Of a stretch of DNA of 64,000 nt, positions 48,215-59,935 are shown piece by piece (within the stretch, counting starts at the first letter, position 1; each line of letters begins with the position of its first letter). A program made the position numbers and the translations under genes. A model generated the notes under the pieces. That model was not told where the DNA came from. It saw only the letters and a list, made by a program, of their open reading frames with translations, and ran no database searches. Origin of the DNA: Scytalidium lignicola (Eukaryota; Ascomycota; Leotiomycetes); the NCBI GenBank assembly GCA_002812745.2, contig NCSJ02000087.1, positions 1-64,000 on the forward strand, written 5' to 3'.

Positions 48215-49304
48215 ATGCCTTGGAAATACCTTGCTGTGGGAGGCACGGAAATGGGACGAAATGGTTCTGATAACAGCACTACCAGTCTCTCTCAGGGCTC
48301 TGACTTATCTCAATACTCGCCTTCTTCCCCTCGAACTCCAATGTCATTCGATCCTGCTTCTGCGTATACCGCCACCTCGCCCTTTTCCTCCGTCAGTTAT
48401 GCTCCCGACCCTTTAGTTCCGCAACATGCTGTGACGGTACGAACCGATCAAGACCAACCTTTGGTCGAAAAGCCAACTCCAACGAGTCTTCACTGGAGCC
48501 CGAATACCGAACTTGTAAAATTATACAAGTTGATTATCGTGAAGGGGTTTGAGCCCTACTTAGAGTTACTGCCTCAATATTCAGCAACCCCTGACACACC
48601 CCAAATAGTTAATTTGGATAGCCCAAAGTAAGTTAGATATTTAGCCCCTGTTTAGAACTGAACTGAAATGTCCTTACAGAGAACATGCAAAAGGCCTGTA
48701 CCGCTGTCAATATCCAGGCATCTGCCCCGGATCGGGCAAGTTTAAACGACTAGCTGATCTGGACCGGCATTACAAGAATGTCCACGATGCAGCAACCGAA
48801 AGCTTTGCCTGTGATTACTTGAGATGCACCAGGTCTTCAGAGCCTTTTACTCGAAAAGACCACTATAGGGATCACCTCCGTGACTTTCACAAAGAAGATT
48901 TAGGTTCATATAAGAGACCAAAGGACGAAAACTGGCCGGAGAAACAGAGAGAGTGGCTCTCGGAACGGAGACTGAGCCCGAACTGGTGGCGATGTTCTCG
49001 TTGTCTGATTAGAGTCCAAGTCAAAGAGCATGGCTATCAGTGCCCGACCTGCAAATCACCTTGCGATGAGAGTCGTATCAAGCATCGAGAGGAAAAACAT
49101 CGCAGCAACACTGCTTCTGCGTCGAATCCTCAGTGGGATGTTCCCACAATGTCTTTTCAGCCATCGGTATGCATCTCCTGCGAGGGGAGTGGCTGGGTAA
49201 CTACTACAACTAGCGAATTAGAGCCTTGTCCTTCATGTCAAAGGGTACAGCAGTATCCCTATGAGCAAGGGATCTGGGGCGGCACAACCTACAATATTAA
49301 TTAA
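48215..49304 (+). CDS. C2H2-type zinc-finger protein with C-terminal Cys-rich modules
   Basis: Two exons, 48215-48627 and 48680-49304 (345 aa). The N-terminal ~90 residues are Ser/Thr/Pro-rich. Two divergent C2H2-like fingers follow (YRCQYPGICPG..RHYKNVH and FACDYLRCTRS..DHLRDFH), starting at about residue 145. Then comes a CxxC..CxxC module (WWRCSRCLIRV..YQCPTCKSPC) and a DnaJ-like CxxCxGxG motif paired with CPSC near the C-terminus. Fungal proteins with this layout are usually annotated as C2H2 transcription factors; DNA binding is not proven. A second ATG 12 codons in could also serve as start. I do not recognise a named ortholog. Confidence 0.82.
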
Positions 49305-50029
49305 TTCACTTTCAAACAGAATCCAGCACGACTGGGTTAGAATGAGGGCCATCACCATAGTGAACACTCAGTGTTGAAGGACGAAGTTTGACAAGACCAT
49401 CATCTACATTTAGCGAAGGAGGCAGACCGCACTGGTCATGGAGTTCTGAAGATAGCGGCCACGATTCGACCCTATTTTATATTGGTTTTCTATCTCTGTG
49501 AAATTTTGTTTTGTTTTTTGGTCGGAACATTGGGCATCCGGAATGGAAACAAAGGCAAAGGGAACACACTGGATGGAGGGTAGAGAATATGGAGCATAGA
49601 GAATATGGAGCATAAGGAGTACTCAGATTGGATCAGGAGTACGGGACTAACATTCGACTGTCGTTAACTTTCTTGACTTTCTTCTCCCTGTTGTTTTAGC
49701 TTTACTATTTTCTTACTTTCTGATGGGATTTGAGACTATCGTATAGGAACGGTTTGCTTTATTTTTTGCTTTTGGGGTTGCTTGGACTACCAACGGGGTA
49801 GTATTGGCTAGAATACTGCCACCTGACATATTAGATAAAACTGCAATGATTCTCTGTATATCACGTTACGCATGTCCTGACAATGCCTTCATCGTTGTCT
49901 AATAGCATCACCGTTAACTCTTGACTAAGCTCGGATATTGCGGGACAGGCCACTTCGCTTGCAACTCACGTGGTTCCCAGCCTCCGTCACTAGCGCCGCA
50001 CCCTTCTCCGCACACCGGCAGACCGGATA
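49305..50029. other. Intergenic segment left of the MITE
   Basis: AT- and T-rich; contains the 3' flank of the zinc-finger gene. No gene seen. Confidence 0.45.
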
Positions 50030-50037
50030 AACAAAAA
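50030..50037 (+). repeat. Left target-site duplication of the MITE (AACAAAAA)
   Basis: Identical to 50383-50390 on the other side of the element. Confidence 0.85.
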
Positions 50038-50382
50038 GGGCAGACCTAAATCCACTCCTGGTTTACCTAAATCCACATTCAATCCGCTTATCCTGATTGG
50101 TTAACTTGAAAGCTCTCAACACCAAATAATGCTATAACTTCAACAATATTTAGATTATAATTGTTTTATAATTTTTTTCAAGTACAGTATGTGTTTTAAT
50201 CCTTATATACTATGATTATAGTAAAATATAATGCATTTATAACCTGGAAATCAGCTGTAATGTTGTTATATCTCAAATTTTCGCTCAAGATTCGCTTAGT
50301 AATTTTGATAGCCAATAACATAACAGAACTGGCAGAATCGAATGTGGATTTAGGTAAACCGGGAGTGGATTTAGGTTTGCCC
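50038..50382. mobile_element. 345-bp MITE with 43-bp terminal inverted repeats, hAT-like
   Basis: The left end (50038-50080) and the reverse complement of the right end (50340-50382) match over 43 bp with two differences, both transitions. Each terminal repeat holds two copies of ACCTAAATCCAC, 21 bp apart. The element is flanked by a perfect 8-bp duplication (AACAAAAA at 50030-50037 and 50383-50390). The interior is AT-rich and non-coding. Eight-bp duplications are typical of hAT-type insertion; the ends begin GGGCA rather than a canonical hAT CAG, so the family is inferred only from duplication length. It sits about 370 bp upstream of the IDP1 start codon. Confidence 0.88.
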
Positions 50383-50390
50383 AACAAAAA
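50383..50390 (+). repeat. Right target-site duplication of the MITE (AACAAAAA)
   Basis: Identical to 50030-50037. Confidence 0.85.
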
Positions 50391-50750
50391 CAAGCAGGGA
50401 GCTAGGCGACGTTGGAGTTACCGTTACTCCAAATGCTTCGGATTGTACTCCAATTTCTGTCCTTTGTAACCTTCGTAACCTTCAGTATATTTTACGTCCT
50501 TTGTATGTAGAATATACTCGACTCCAGATATCGTCCTGCGACATAGCTCCTCACTCAAGGACGCCGTGCTGTTTCTCGCTGTCGCAAGCTCCATTCCGTG
50601 ACCTCGGAACCCTAGCACAGACTCGCAGTTCCCCACTCTCTCCGTCTATCGCAGCTTAGCGGGGACAGCTAAAGTTTCGCCGCATAGCTCCAGCTAAATT
50701 ATCTCGATTTTTTTTTTGTCTCTTTCTTTTCCCCGTGAATCATTGTCAAG
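50391..50750 (+). promoter_or_regulatory. IDP1 promoter/leader
   Basis: Between the MITE and the IDP1 start. A T-rich pyrimidine tract (50709-50730) immediately precedes the start codon. No gene. Confidence 0.45.
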
Positions 50751-52218
50751 ATGAATGTGTCCTGGACTTCCGTTTCCCGCGGGCTGGTTGCTTGCTCTGC
50801 TCGAGCTCAAGCCTCGCAGTTCAATCGGGCCAGAGGCGCTTTCGGCGCGGCGTTTACGACATCTAGAAAGTTGTCGAGTTTCCAGAAGATTAAGGTCAAG
50901 AATCCAGTGGTAGAACTGGATGGAGATGAGATGACCAGGATTATCTGGAAGGATATCAAGGACAAGTTTATTCATCCGTATCTGGATGTTGACTTGAAGT
51001 ACTACGATTTGGGACTAGAATACAGAGACGAGACCAGTGATCAAGTTACTCTTGATGCTGCTGAAGCTATTAAGAAGTATTCAGTCGGTGTGAAATGCGC
51101 CACTATTACTCCAGATGAAGCAAGAGTAAAGGAGTTCAATCTTAAGAAGAGTGAGTTTAGTTTCCTTTTCAATTGGCACACAGAAGCTTATACCAGAGCC
51201 AGTGTGGCTGTCGCCAAATGGTACTATCCGAAATGCTCTTGGCGGAACTGTTTTCCGTGAACCAATTGTCATTCCTCGTATTCCGCGATTAGTCCCAGGC
51301 TGGAAGAAGCCTATCATTATTGGCCGTCATGCATTTGGTGACCAATACCGGGCTAAGGACCTGGTTGTCAAGGGAAATGGCACACTCAAGATCGTGTTCA
51401 CGCCCAAAGGAGGTGAACCAGAGGAAATTGAGGTCTACGAATTCAAAAATGGTGGTGGCGTAGCTCAGGCACAATATAACACCGATGAATCGATCTCAGG
51501 ATTTGCCCATGCTAGTTTTAAGCTTGCCTTGAGCAAATCTCTCCCTCTATATATGAGCACCAAGAACACAATCCTGAAGAAGTACGATGGCCGCTTTAAG
51601 GACATCTTCCAAGAGATATTTGAGACAACCTATAAGAAGGAGTTTGAAGAGAAGAAGATCTGGTATGAGCACAGATTAATCGACGACATGGTTGCCCAGA
51701 TGATGAAGAGCTCTGGTGGCTATATCATGGCTCTTAAGAGTGAGTTCATTCCCCGGCTAGTATCTCATGTACAAGAGGCCTTGCTGACTTGAAAATAAGA
51801 TTATGATGGAGATGTTCAGTCAGATATCGTTGCTCAAGGTTTCGGGTCCCTTGGTCTCATGACTTCAGTCCTCATTACCCCCGATGGAAAGACATTCGAG
51901 TCGGAAGCGGCCCACGGAACCGTCACTCGTCATTATCGTGAGCACCAAAAGGGCAACCCAACCTCCACTAACCCGATTGCCTCAGTTTTCGCCTGGACTC
52001 GAGGACTGATTCAACGAGGAAACCTAGATGGAACCCCAGATGTTGTCTCATTTGCGGAGAGCTTAGAGAAGGCTTGTATTGATACAGTTGATATTGATGG
52101 TATTATGACCAAGGATTTGGCACTTGCTTGTGGAAAGACTGGCAAGGATGACTATGTTACTACTTCGGAGTACATGAATGCCGTTGAGAGTAGACTGAAG
52201 ACTATGTTGAAGAACTAG
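50751..52218 (+). CDS. idp1: NADP-dependent isocitrate dehydrogenase, mitochondrial form
   Basis: Three exons: 50751-51150, 51203-51739 and 51800-52218 (451 aa). The first ~42 residues are rich in Arg, Ser and Ala without acids, a mitochondrial presequence. Mature motifs include [13 protein letters not shown], the substrate loop SPNGTIRN (created by the first splice, which reads KMWLSPNGT), NYDGDVQSD with metal-binding Asp at the second splice, and the NADP-binding [12 protein letters not shown]. It oxidatively decarboxylates isocitrate to 2-oxoglutarate, making NADPH. In many filamentous fungi the same gene also yields a cytosolic form from an alternative start; whether that happens here cannot be seen. 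It converges with IEC3. Confidence 0.97.
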
Positions 52219-52521
52219 AAGCTAGATAGCTAGATTTTGCCTAGGTTCTAATTACCGATTTTGCTAGACTTATATAGCATACATAAGACTTGTACATAGA
52301 TTGTACAAAAATTTGAAGATATTTAAGCATTCATCTCACAGAGACACGGCCAATTACAACGTGTTTCAAATAAACTCCCCTGCTATGTGTCTGTTGTACA
52401 AAGCCACCTCCATTTCTAACGATTAGGTTTACCTCACCAACTTTCCCAAACGCCGATTACCTATGAACGCACCAACCCGGTGCCCAATCATCATCCTATC
52501 AACGATATCTTTATTCATACA
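52219..52521. other. Convergent 3' spacer between IDP1 and IEC3
   Basis: 303 bp of AT-rich 3' flank; nothing else seen. Confidence 0.45.
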
Positions 52522-53831
52522 TCAATTTCCAACAGACTTCGCATCGACGACAGAAGCCATAGAACTCCTACCCTTTCCTTTGCCCTTCTTTACAGGCGTT
52601 GGCTCAGTAGGCGTGCCATCTGGCTTCTTTTTTCGAACATAAGGCCTCTTCTTAACTTTTCCATCCTCTCCAATTCTGGGTCCCTTTGGTGTATACCCTT
52701 CATCATCAGGATCTCTCTTCCTCTTACCCTTTGATCCCGTATTCCCAGTCGCACTTGGGTCATATCCTATACCATCCTCTTCGACAAATTCTAAAGCATC
52801 AGGATGGCTGGGAGCAGGTACGTTTGACCGTTTCCCTGCGCCACGAAGCGCTCCTGGTCTGCCTGACGATTTCTCATTTCCTCCTTCGCCGTCCTGGAGA
52901 AATATTCTAGGTTCATGGCGTCGTAACCAGTTATATACGCTGAGTGGATTGCGAATAGCAAGTTCTTGAGGTGTAGCGACGTATGATTTCTGAGGAGGTA
53001 GTGCTGGTTTTGAGCCAAGCGTTGAATCAATTTCATAAAGGTAGTCATCGATCTGATCAGGTGTTAGGTAGGATGGTGGCGCAGGAGAGCCATCAAGTGG
53101 TGTTAGAGTAGCAAGCAATTCTGGGGGAACAATGCCTCCACCGGTAGTAGAAAGATGTGGTATAGAGTTAAGTAATGATGCAATGGATTTAGGTGGTCTG
53201 GCGTCTTCAATAGATCGCGTTCTCTCGTCAAGCATACTTCGAAGCTCCTGGTACAGAGCTCGACTTGTTGGATCCTCTGCTGAAGCGAGGGCAGATAAGT
53301 CGTCATCGCTCACCAGAGGAGGAATTGTGCTTATTGAAGGTGACTCTAAAAGTACGTCGATGCGCTTGTCGGCTGGGATTCGAGCAGACCGATTCAAGTC
53401 CAAGAGCATGTCTAATAAACGGCTGTAGCGGCGTCAGCTTGACTGTTTTAACAAGGCTTGACAGGTTGAATATACTCATTATCTTGCGCAAGCCGCCTAG
53501 CAGTATCCAGAGCCCTTTGTTCATCTTGTAACAGTGTATTACTTTGGCGCATCGCCTCGTCAAACTTGATTCTCATCTTCCTATATTTCTTTCTATATGA
53601 CGACATGTTAGTCGTGTTGTCTTCGTGCTAGAGATCTGCTTTATTTGCAATTTCCTTCGTGTATATAATGATGCCTTCACTATTGCATCTCATAGAAAGA
53701 TAACGAAACGTCATCTGCACTTACTTGTAGGAGTGATATGTAGGCCTATCTTGATCCATCTTGTTATGATGGGCAGAGTCCGGGACCTTCGCAAGGCTAG
53801 TGTTTTCAACACTCTCCTCCGTGGCATCCAT
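52522..53831 (-). CDS. iec3: Ino80 complex subunit Iec3-like
   Basis: Three minus-strand exons: 53831-53725, 53592-53476 and 53422-52522 (374 aa). The spliced N-terminal region reads SYKKKYRKMRIKFDEAM, then a coiled coil (QSNTLLQDEQRALDTARRLA) leading into DRLLDMLLDLN. This is the conserved block of the Ino80_Iec3 family known from fission yeast. The C-terminal third is basic and disordered with repeated Lys/Arg/Pro (KKRPYVRKKKPDGTPTE), suited to DNA or nucleosome contact. Phases match across both introns. Role: accessory subunit of the INO80 remodeller in the nucleus (inferred from family). It is divergent from NOP13 with 301 bp between starts. Confidence 0.85.
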
Positions 53832-54132
53832 AGTTGTTGAGTCTATTGATTGAACTCAAACTCTTCTCCGACGTGTTTGACACTTGGATCTGGAACACGC
53901 AAAGAATATGTTGGCCCAATGCCTCAAGCGCGGCCCTGACAAAAGCTGCAGGTCGGCTTTGACTTCAAATCTTTCCGCCTGAATATTCAGGGGAAGAGAA
54001 GGTTAAGATAACACGGGACAGCTAAACCAATGATAGATTAGCGTGCTAATTCACTCTTTATCGCGATNAAAATTTCCTGGTTAAATTTGGCTTGGGCAGG
54101 TAATTCCAATTGCAACGCTTCGTGTCTATAAA
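53832..54132. promoter_or_regulatory. Bidirectional promoter of IEC3 and NOP13
   Basis: 301 bp between divergent start codons, with an N at 54068 before an A run. No distinct box recognised. Confidence 0.5.
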
Positions 54133-55450
54133 ATGTCTTCAATCGTGGAGACTAAACAACAGAGAGAGAAGAAGGAAAAGAAGGAAAAGTCAAGCAAGAA
54201 AAGGAAGGCCAATGAGCTGTTAGATGCTGCAGGACAACCCGACTCAGCTAAAGCTGAAGCAGATCTGGATATTTCCAGTGCAACTTCTGCTGTTGCAGCT
54301 AAAACTCGGGATGCGATAAATGGAAATAACGAACAATCTCCCTCCAAAAAACGAAAACAAAATGTAGAGGAAATCGAAGTTGATATAACCGCTCCTGAGC
54401 CACCTTCTNAAAAAAGGTTTACGTCTTCTCAAGAAAGGCAAGCCTTTACCTCCCTCCAAGAACGATTCAGATACCGAAGAGAAAAAGAAGGAGAAGGAGA
54501 AGAAGAAGGCCGCAGTAGAAAAACGCTCAGAACACGGCATATGGGTCGGAAATTTAGCTTTCAGTATTTCGAAAGCGGATCTACGGGAATTCTTTGTGTC
54601 CAACTCCGACATTACAGAGGAGATGATTACGAGGGTGCATATGCCTAGTCCGGATGATAATAAGCCTGCGAATCAGGTCGAGGAGAATAAGTTTGGGAAG
54701 AAGGTACACAATAAAGGATTTGCCTATGTGGATTTTTCAACTCCAGAAGCAGTAGATAAAGCTGTGGCATTATCCGAAAAACTTCTCTCAGGTCGAAGGG
54801 TTCTGATCAAGAATAACAAGTCGTTTGAAGGAAGGCCGGAAAAACCAAAGGAAGAGACCAAAAACGATGGTAAGCCACCAAGCAAGAGGGTTTTCCTAGG
54901 AAATTTGAGTTTCGATACAACAGAAGAAAGTTTGAAGCAGCACTTCGAGAAATGCGGCCCAATCGAGAGTATCAAGATCGCTACTTTCGAGGATTCGGGG
55001 AAATGTAAAGGTTACGCTTGGATTGTTTTTGAAGAGTTGGAGGCGGCTCAGAATGCTGTTAGAGGTTTCGTTCACATTGAAGAGGAGGATCCAGACGCGT
55101 CTGATAGTGACGAGGACGAGCCAGGATCTAGTGATGAAGCAGCAGTTGAAGAGGAAACGCTTGATTCTAAACGAAAGAAGACAAAGAGGAGAAAGTGGTG
55201 GGTCAATAAAATCAAGGGCAGACCGTTACGGATGGAGTTCGCGGAAGACGCGCAGGTTCGATACAAGAAGCGATATGGCAAAGATGGAACCAAAGCCAAT
55301 GCAGAGCGTACAGTGAGTTCTGCGGGTCAAGATGATGCCAAGGACAATCAAGTTGCAGTTAAGCTTAAGAAAGTGGAGTACAGACAGCCTTATGCAGCTA
55401 GGTTAACTGGCGGTATTGTAGAGAGTAAAGGGGAGAAAATCACATTTTAG
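54133..55450 (+). CDS. nop13: Nucleolar RNA-binding protein Nop13-like (two RRMs); frame broken by an N
   Basis: The frame breaks at the N (54409) before an A6 run; omitting that position gives one frame of 438 aa to the stop at 55450. Residues 1-130 are Lys/Glu-rich. RRM1 starts near HGIWVGNLAFSISK and ends with GFAYVDFSTPEAVDKA. RRM2 runs from RVFLGNLSFDTTEESLKQHF to GYAWIVFEELEAAQNAV. The RRM2 segment is followed by an acidic insertion (EDPDASDSDEDE) and a basic WWVNKIKGRPLRMEFAEDA block, then RYKKRYG. This order fits Nop13, a pre-ribosomal nucleolar protein; Nop12 is the alternative. No introns. Confidence 0.87.
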
Positions 55451-55806
55451 AGTTAGCATAATAATTATTTCGGAAAAAGGTCACAACGTAATTGAGATCA
55501 AATCCATTGCTACTTAACAGTCATTTCAAAACAAACATACAAGAGATCCGAGTCCTAAAATTGCCCTTCCAAAGCTCTCTCGGCGCAGTCAAGCCGTTTT
55601 TGTATCAGAGCATAGAATATCTCTCGGTGACTAGAAAATTTGAGAGAAAAGAGTTGATTACAGAGACAAGAAAACCATTAATGAAAGTACCATCCGAAAC
55701 CCCTAATACACCGTCCACTGCAATCCGGGGTTTGTTTGTTTGTCAATCTTGCGCCTTCACATATTCCTTGTGATTTAGAGTTCTATTTGAGCCAAATTGG
55801 TGCCGC
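55451..55806. other. Convergent 3' spacer between NOP13 and NBR1
   Basis: 356 bp, AT-rich, no gene. Confidence 0.45.
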
Positions 55807-58579
55807 TTATTTCTTGGCAGCCTTCTCCTGCTCGGCAAGATATTCCTCATCACTTGCATCAAGGATATCGTACTCCTCATCTGTCATGAAACCATCTTCG
55901 GTCTCATCATCCTCATTGGCATCTTCCTCAATAAAGTCTTCAAACTCATCAACCTCAGAGGGTGCATTGGGGACTGGTACTTCTGCTATTTGGTGGACAC
56001 TCGCAGCGGGCGACTCCTTCTCAAGCTTAGGGAAGACCATTTGGCTTTCCTCGGATTTAGCCTCTGGCTTGACCTGTTCTTCTTGAGCTACAACCTTAGG
56101 TTCCTCCTTAACATTGATGTCACACCACAGTCTATGACCGAACTTGTTGCCGTCCGGTCCAGTAAGACGCCAATAGGAGATAACATTGCCTGGTCGGCTA
56201 GGTGTTCTCATCAAAGCTGTGAAACCATACTCCTGGCCTGGAGCAACCTCCGTAGTGCAGGTAGTACTTTCGCAGGCGCTAATAAGTTCATGGACGCTAG
56301 CAGGGTGTTCAGGGTCAATAGCACACATGTTATCCCCTCCAACAAATTTGACACTGCAACCAGCTGGCCAGGCTCTATTACCACCATTACGGAGATACCA
56401 AGTCTGCTCAAAGATGGTATTCGGTGGCAAGACAGTTCCGTCGACAACAACATCACGGACAAAATGAGCAACAAGTTCATCCTCAACATCACCAGCTGGA
56501 AGCTCGTTCGTCTCCTTGATCTCGACATCGACTGGGGCTTCGGGTATAACCTCATTAGATTGGACGGTCTCGGCAACCTTTGGCTCTGTAGGCTCCGTTG
56601 GCTCTAGGTCGGCAACTGTTTGGACCTGTGTAGCAGCATTGGCAGATTGACTAGCCATAGTCTCCGTTGCTTTATGGAAAGTACGTCTGCAGCGGTCGCC
56701 CATGATTGGCATAGGTTGACCATCTTGATGGTCGCCCATAGTAGTGACGCACACATTGCGAACCGGGGTTTTAAATTTGATAAGAGGATGTGTCTTGTTG
56801 TGCTGGTTTGCTGGGCTAGCCTCGCAGCTAGCACAGAAGTCCAAGTCATCACAGACAGCACACTTATAACGGTCCCCTTTGATGTAAGATTGAACACCAC
56901 TGGTATTCTTGCAAAGGGGGCCGTCACAGTAGATTCCGTGGTGGCGAGCCTTGCTTGCAATAGAGCGGCTGAAGCTGATGCTATCATTGAGTGGCTCGTA
57001 GATTGGTACGAATCGGTGTCGAGGATGGATGAAGTTAGCATTGACAATGCAACCAGCACAGAAATCCCAATCAGGGCAGTCCAAACATTTGTGTCTAACG
57101 CCATAGATATACTTTGGTGAATTCATTAGTAAGATTATATTAGGCAGTAGGCTATGATCCTCACCTTATCACAGCCATCACAGATAGCATTATGGCTGAC
57201 ATTTCGGCCAGCGGCAAGGAGAACTTGAGCCAGCGGCTCGAGATTTGTATCTTCGACTGCGGGAATAAATGCATGCTTTGGATTATGACCATGACGATTG
57301 CTAATATGGCATGGAATGCAGAGGTCGAAGTCATCACAAGATGTACAAGTAACGAAGTTCTCTTCGGTGAATTCTGCCTCTAAGTTAGCTAGCTGCCTCA
57401 ATTTAGCAAGAAGTTACACACCTTCAATGCAGGAATTGCAAGTGCGAGTGGCAAGCTCCGGATCCTCGGGAGCAACAATAGTAGTTTTGGATTCATTTGC
57501 ATATCTTTTTGGTGCAATGGTTGCTGTGAGGCTGTTGACAACCTTACCATTCTTTACGTAGCGCTTGATCATCCAGTGATCGTCTTCATGGCAGAGAACG
57601 CCGTTATCAACACACTTTTGGCAAAGATCAAAGTCGCCATCGTCACAAGTACTGCAGTGATAATGCTCATCAGGAACTGGAGAGTTGCAGTTGTTGCAGT
57701 ACACTGAGAAGATGCTCAGAGGAGGAGCCGGGCTGGAGGCATTAGTACGGATAGCATCCTGACTCTCCTGGGACAAAGTTGGCAGCTCGGAGAACCACTT
57801 ATCACGAGCGGTGCCGCTGCGAGTGACTGGAATAGAGGTACTGCAACACGAGTCCATTTGGGAAGTTGACAGCTGAGCCTGAGCTGGCTGTGATGGTGGT
57901 TCAGTGCGAATGCCAGTGATAAGAAGCTCTTCAAGTCGGCGTTGAAGTTCGCCGAGATAAGCGGATCCACTTTCGTTGTAAACACCAGTTGATGCACTAT
58001 TATCTTCAATGGGAATCTGCACAGACTCGTCGGCAGTTGAGGTTTCATTCGTGGGTGCGGGTGCAGATGGCACCTCTTCGTGCTGGGAAACAGCTTCTGT
58101 AGAGACAGGCTCTTCGTCCTCAACAGTAGCTGGTTTTGGAACGACTGGCTCCTTCTCGTTAACTGTTACCTTGAGTCGGAGCTTCAGCTTAGCTTTCGCA
58201 GCACGATAGAGCTGTTTATAGACGGAAGCATTGTTCGGGTCAAGGACAACGAAGGCTGCGGCACTGTCGGAATAGCGCTCAAAAATCGCCTCGGCGTTAG
58301 GTGGAATTGAGAGAAACTGACGAAGCTATCGAAACACAATATATGTTAGTTATAGTTACTAGTACATGACAATGACGCATTGTTGAGGTCAAACATAAAT
58401 CATTTGACAGGTTCATTTGGCTTGTTCGCCTTCGGCTGAGAACTGCATACCCTATCAGGAAGTGTGCTGGCTCCAAGATCACGAAGTGGAAGCTTGAATC
58501 TTCTGTTGGTTCCCTCGATGTTGATCTTGAGGTTCACCAGAGTATCTGGGTTCGTTGGTGACACCGAGGTTGACGCCAT
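55807..58579 (-). CDS. nbr1: Nbr1-like selective autophagy receptor (PB1, four ZZ fingers, FW domain)
   Basis: Four minus-strand exons: 58579-58451, 58325-57422, 57379-57165 and 57111-55807 (850 aa). A PB1-like N-terminus (about 10-90) is followed by a Glu/Pro/Ser-rich linker. ZZ fingers lie near 252-297, 337-385, 405-455 and 473-529. The FW domain spans about 631-750 with its four tryptophans (654, 664, 730, 745). The acidic C-terminus holds a likely Atg8-interacting motif, YDIL at 830-833 (EEYDILDAS). Nbr1 proteins carry cargo to autophagosomes or the vacuole. The 42-bp second intron is the shortest in the window but has a GCTAAC branch site. A donor-like GTAAGC near 58827 suggests a 5' UTR intron. 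Family assignment is firm; the cargo is unknown. Confidence 0.93.
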
Positions 58580-59935
58580 GGTGGATGTATCAGGCTGCTG
58601 GTGAAGCTGTCAGCTAATCATCTGAGCGGTGACGTATATGAACGGTTTCAGGCTGTGTTCAACCTACTATTTTGCAACTTATTATTGTATTTCCCGATGG
58701 CTAGAGGTTATAAGTGCTTAAAAACTGCTTGGTACAAGCATCCGAAGTTGTAAAGAGTTGAGTTTGATGAAAAGGGAGGAGAAGGTGATGAAGATGGAGA
58801 GGGGAAGAGAAGGTCGGAGAGCTTACTGTAACCGGTTGCCTTGAGGCTCGATAAGCGGAGGCGCTAAATAGGGCAGTTGGCAATCCGCCGCCGTGGAGAA
58901 GGCTCCCACGCGAACACGCAAACCTAACTATTAACTAATCACTTTAAGAAGATGCTGGAATGAGGCAAAGAGGCAAAGAGGCAAACAGTAAGCCTGTCTC
59001 TAGTAAAACGTAAATTTTAATCGAGAGTAAGGCTACTGAGTCGATATATCCTCTCTCGAAATCGGGACAATCTCATACAACTGCTAGCAAAGTGGAGCAA
59101 CAGATAAGAGTGTCGGAGCTATGGAAGAGCTAGCTACAGCGGTAAGGTTTATGCAATAGTGATTCAACTTCTGCATCACCACTGTGATTCACATAGTGCA
59201 GAGTAAATAGTATGAGGGGCTCAGAACTCTAGGCCTGGAAGCAAATGGAAACTGCATTTGTGATACAGTAACTCTCTTTTCTTCTCGCGCAGTATTTCAA
59301 ATCCCCTTACCACGTGCAACAGCGAGGGATTCAGTAACTTAGGTTTCTCTTTATTTATATCTCCAAATACATCTTTATATAATCTAGAATGCCTTCTTTA
59401 CGACGTCTTTGTAGTTATCTGAAGGCAAAAAATGATAATTTCGGTTTGTTCCCTCAATCTACCGGGACAGTAGAGATTGGGCAGGTATGCGGCTGAATCA
59501 CAGACTGCTAGGTAATGCACCATTAACTACTTCATGTCACATCACATAGAAGCATAGTAAATACTGTCAATTCTTGACCCTATTTAACTATCTCTCTACC
59601 CGCCATGCTAACACACAATGACCAACGAACGGTATCAACCACAGGAATCTTTTTCTTAACGACAACCACGAAATTAACATCACGCAACAGACAAGAAGAG
59701 GCAAACACATTGTTTGCCCACTGCCGTAAGGCCCACTTCCGAAAAACACCCAAACTTAGGAATGTCGCAGAGTGGGAGAGACAGCCAAAGTGTTAACGCC
59801 ATATAAACAAAGACTCTTTTCGCGGACAAGGTGAACAAAGATGTAGCAGTGCTTCCAAAAATGTAAGTGCGGCCATACAAGATCAATAAGGGCATTAAAA
59901 AGGAATATGAATCGAAGAGCCAGCCAATTGAAGAG
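58580..59935. other. Intergenic region upstream of NBR1
   Basis: Holds the NBR1 leader (possible UTR intron about 58600-58827), a short GAGGCAAA triplication near 58963-58986, a CACGTG near 59312, and the 3' flank of the Btz-domain gene. No gene recognised. Confidence 0.45.
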
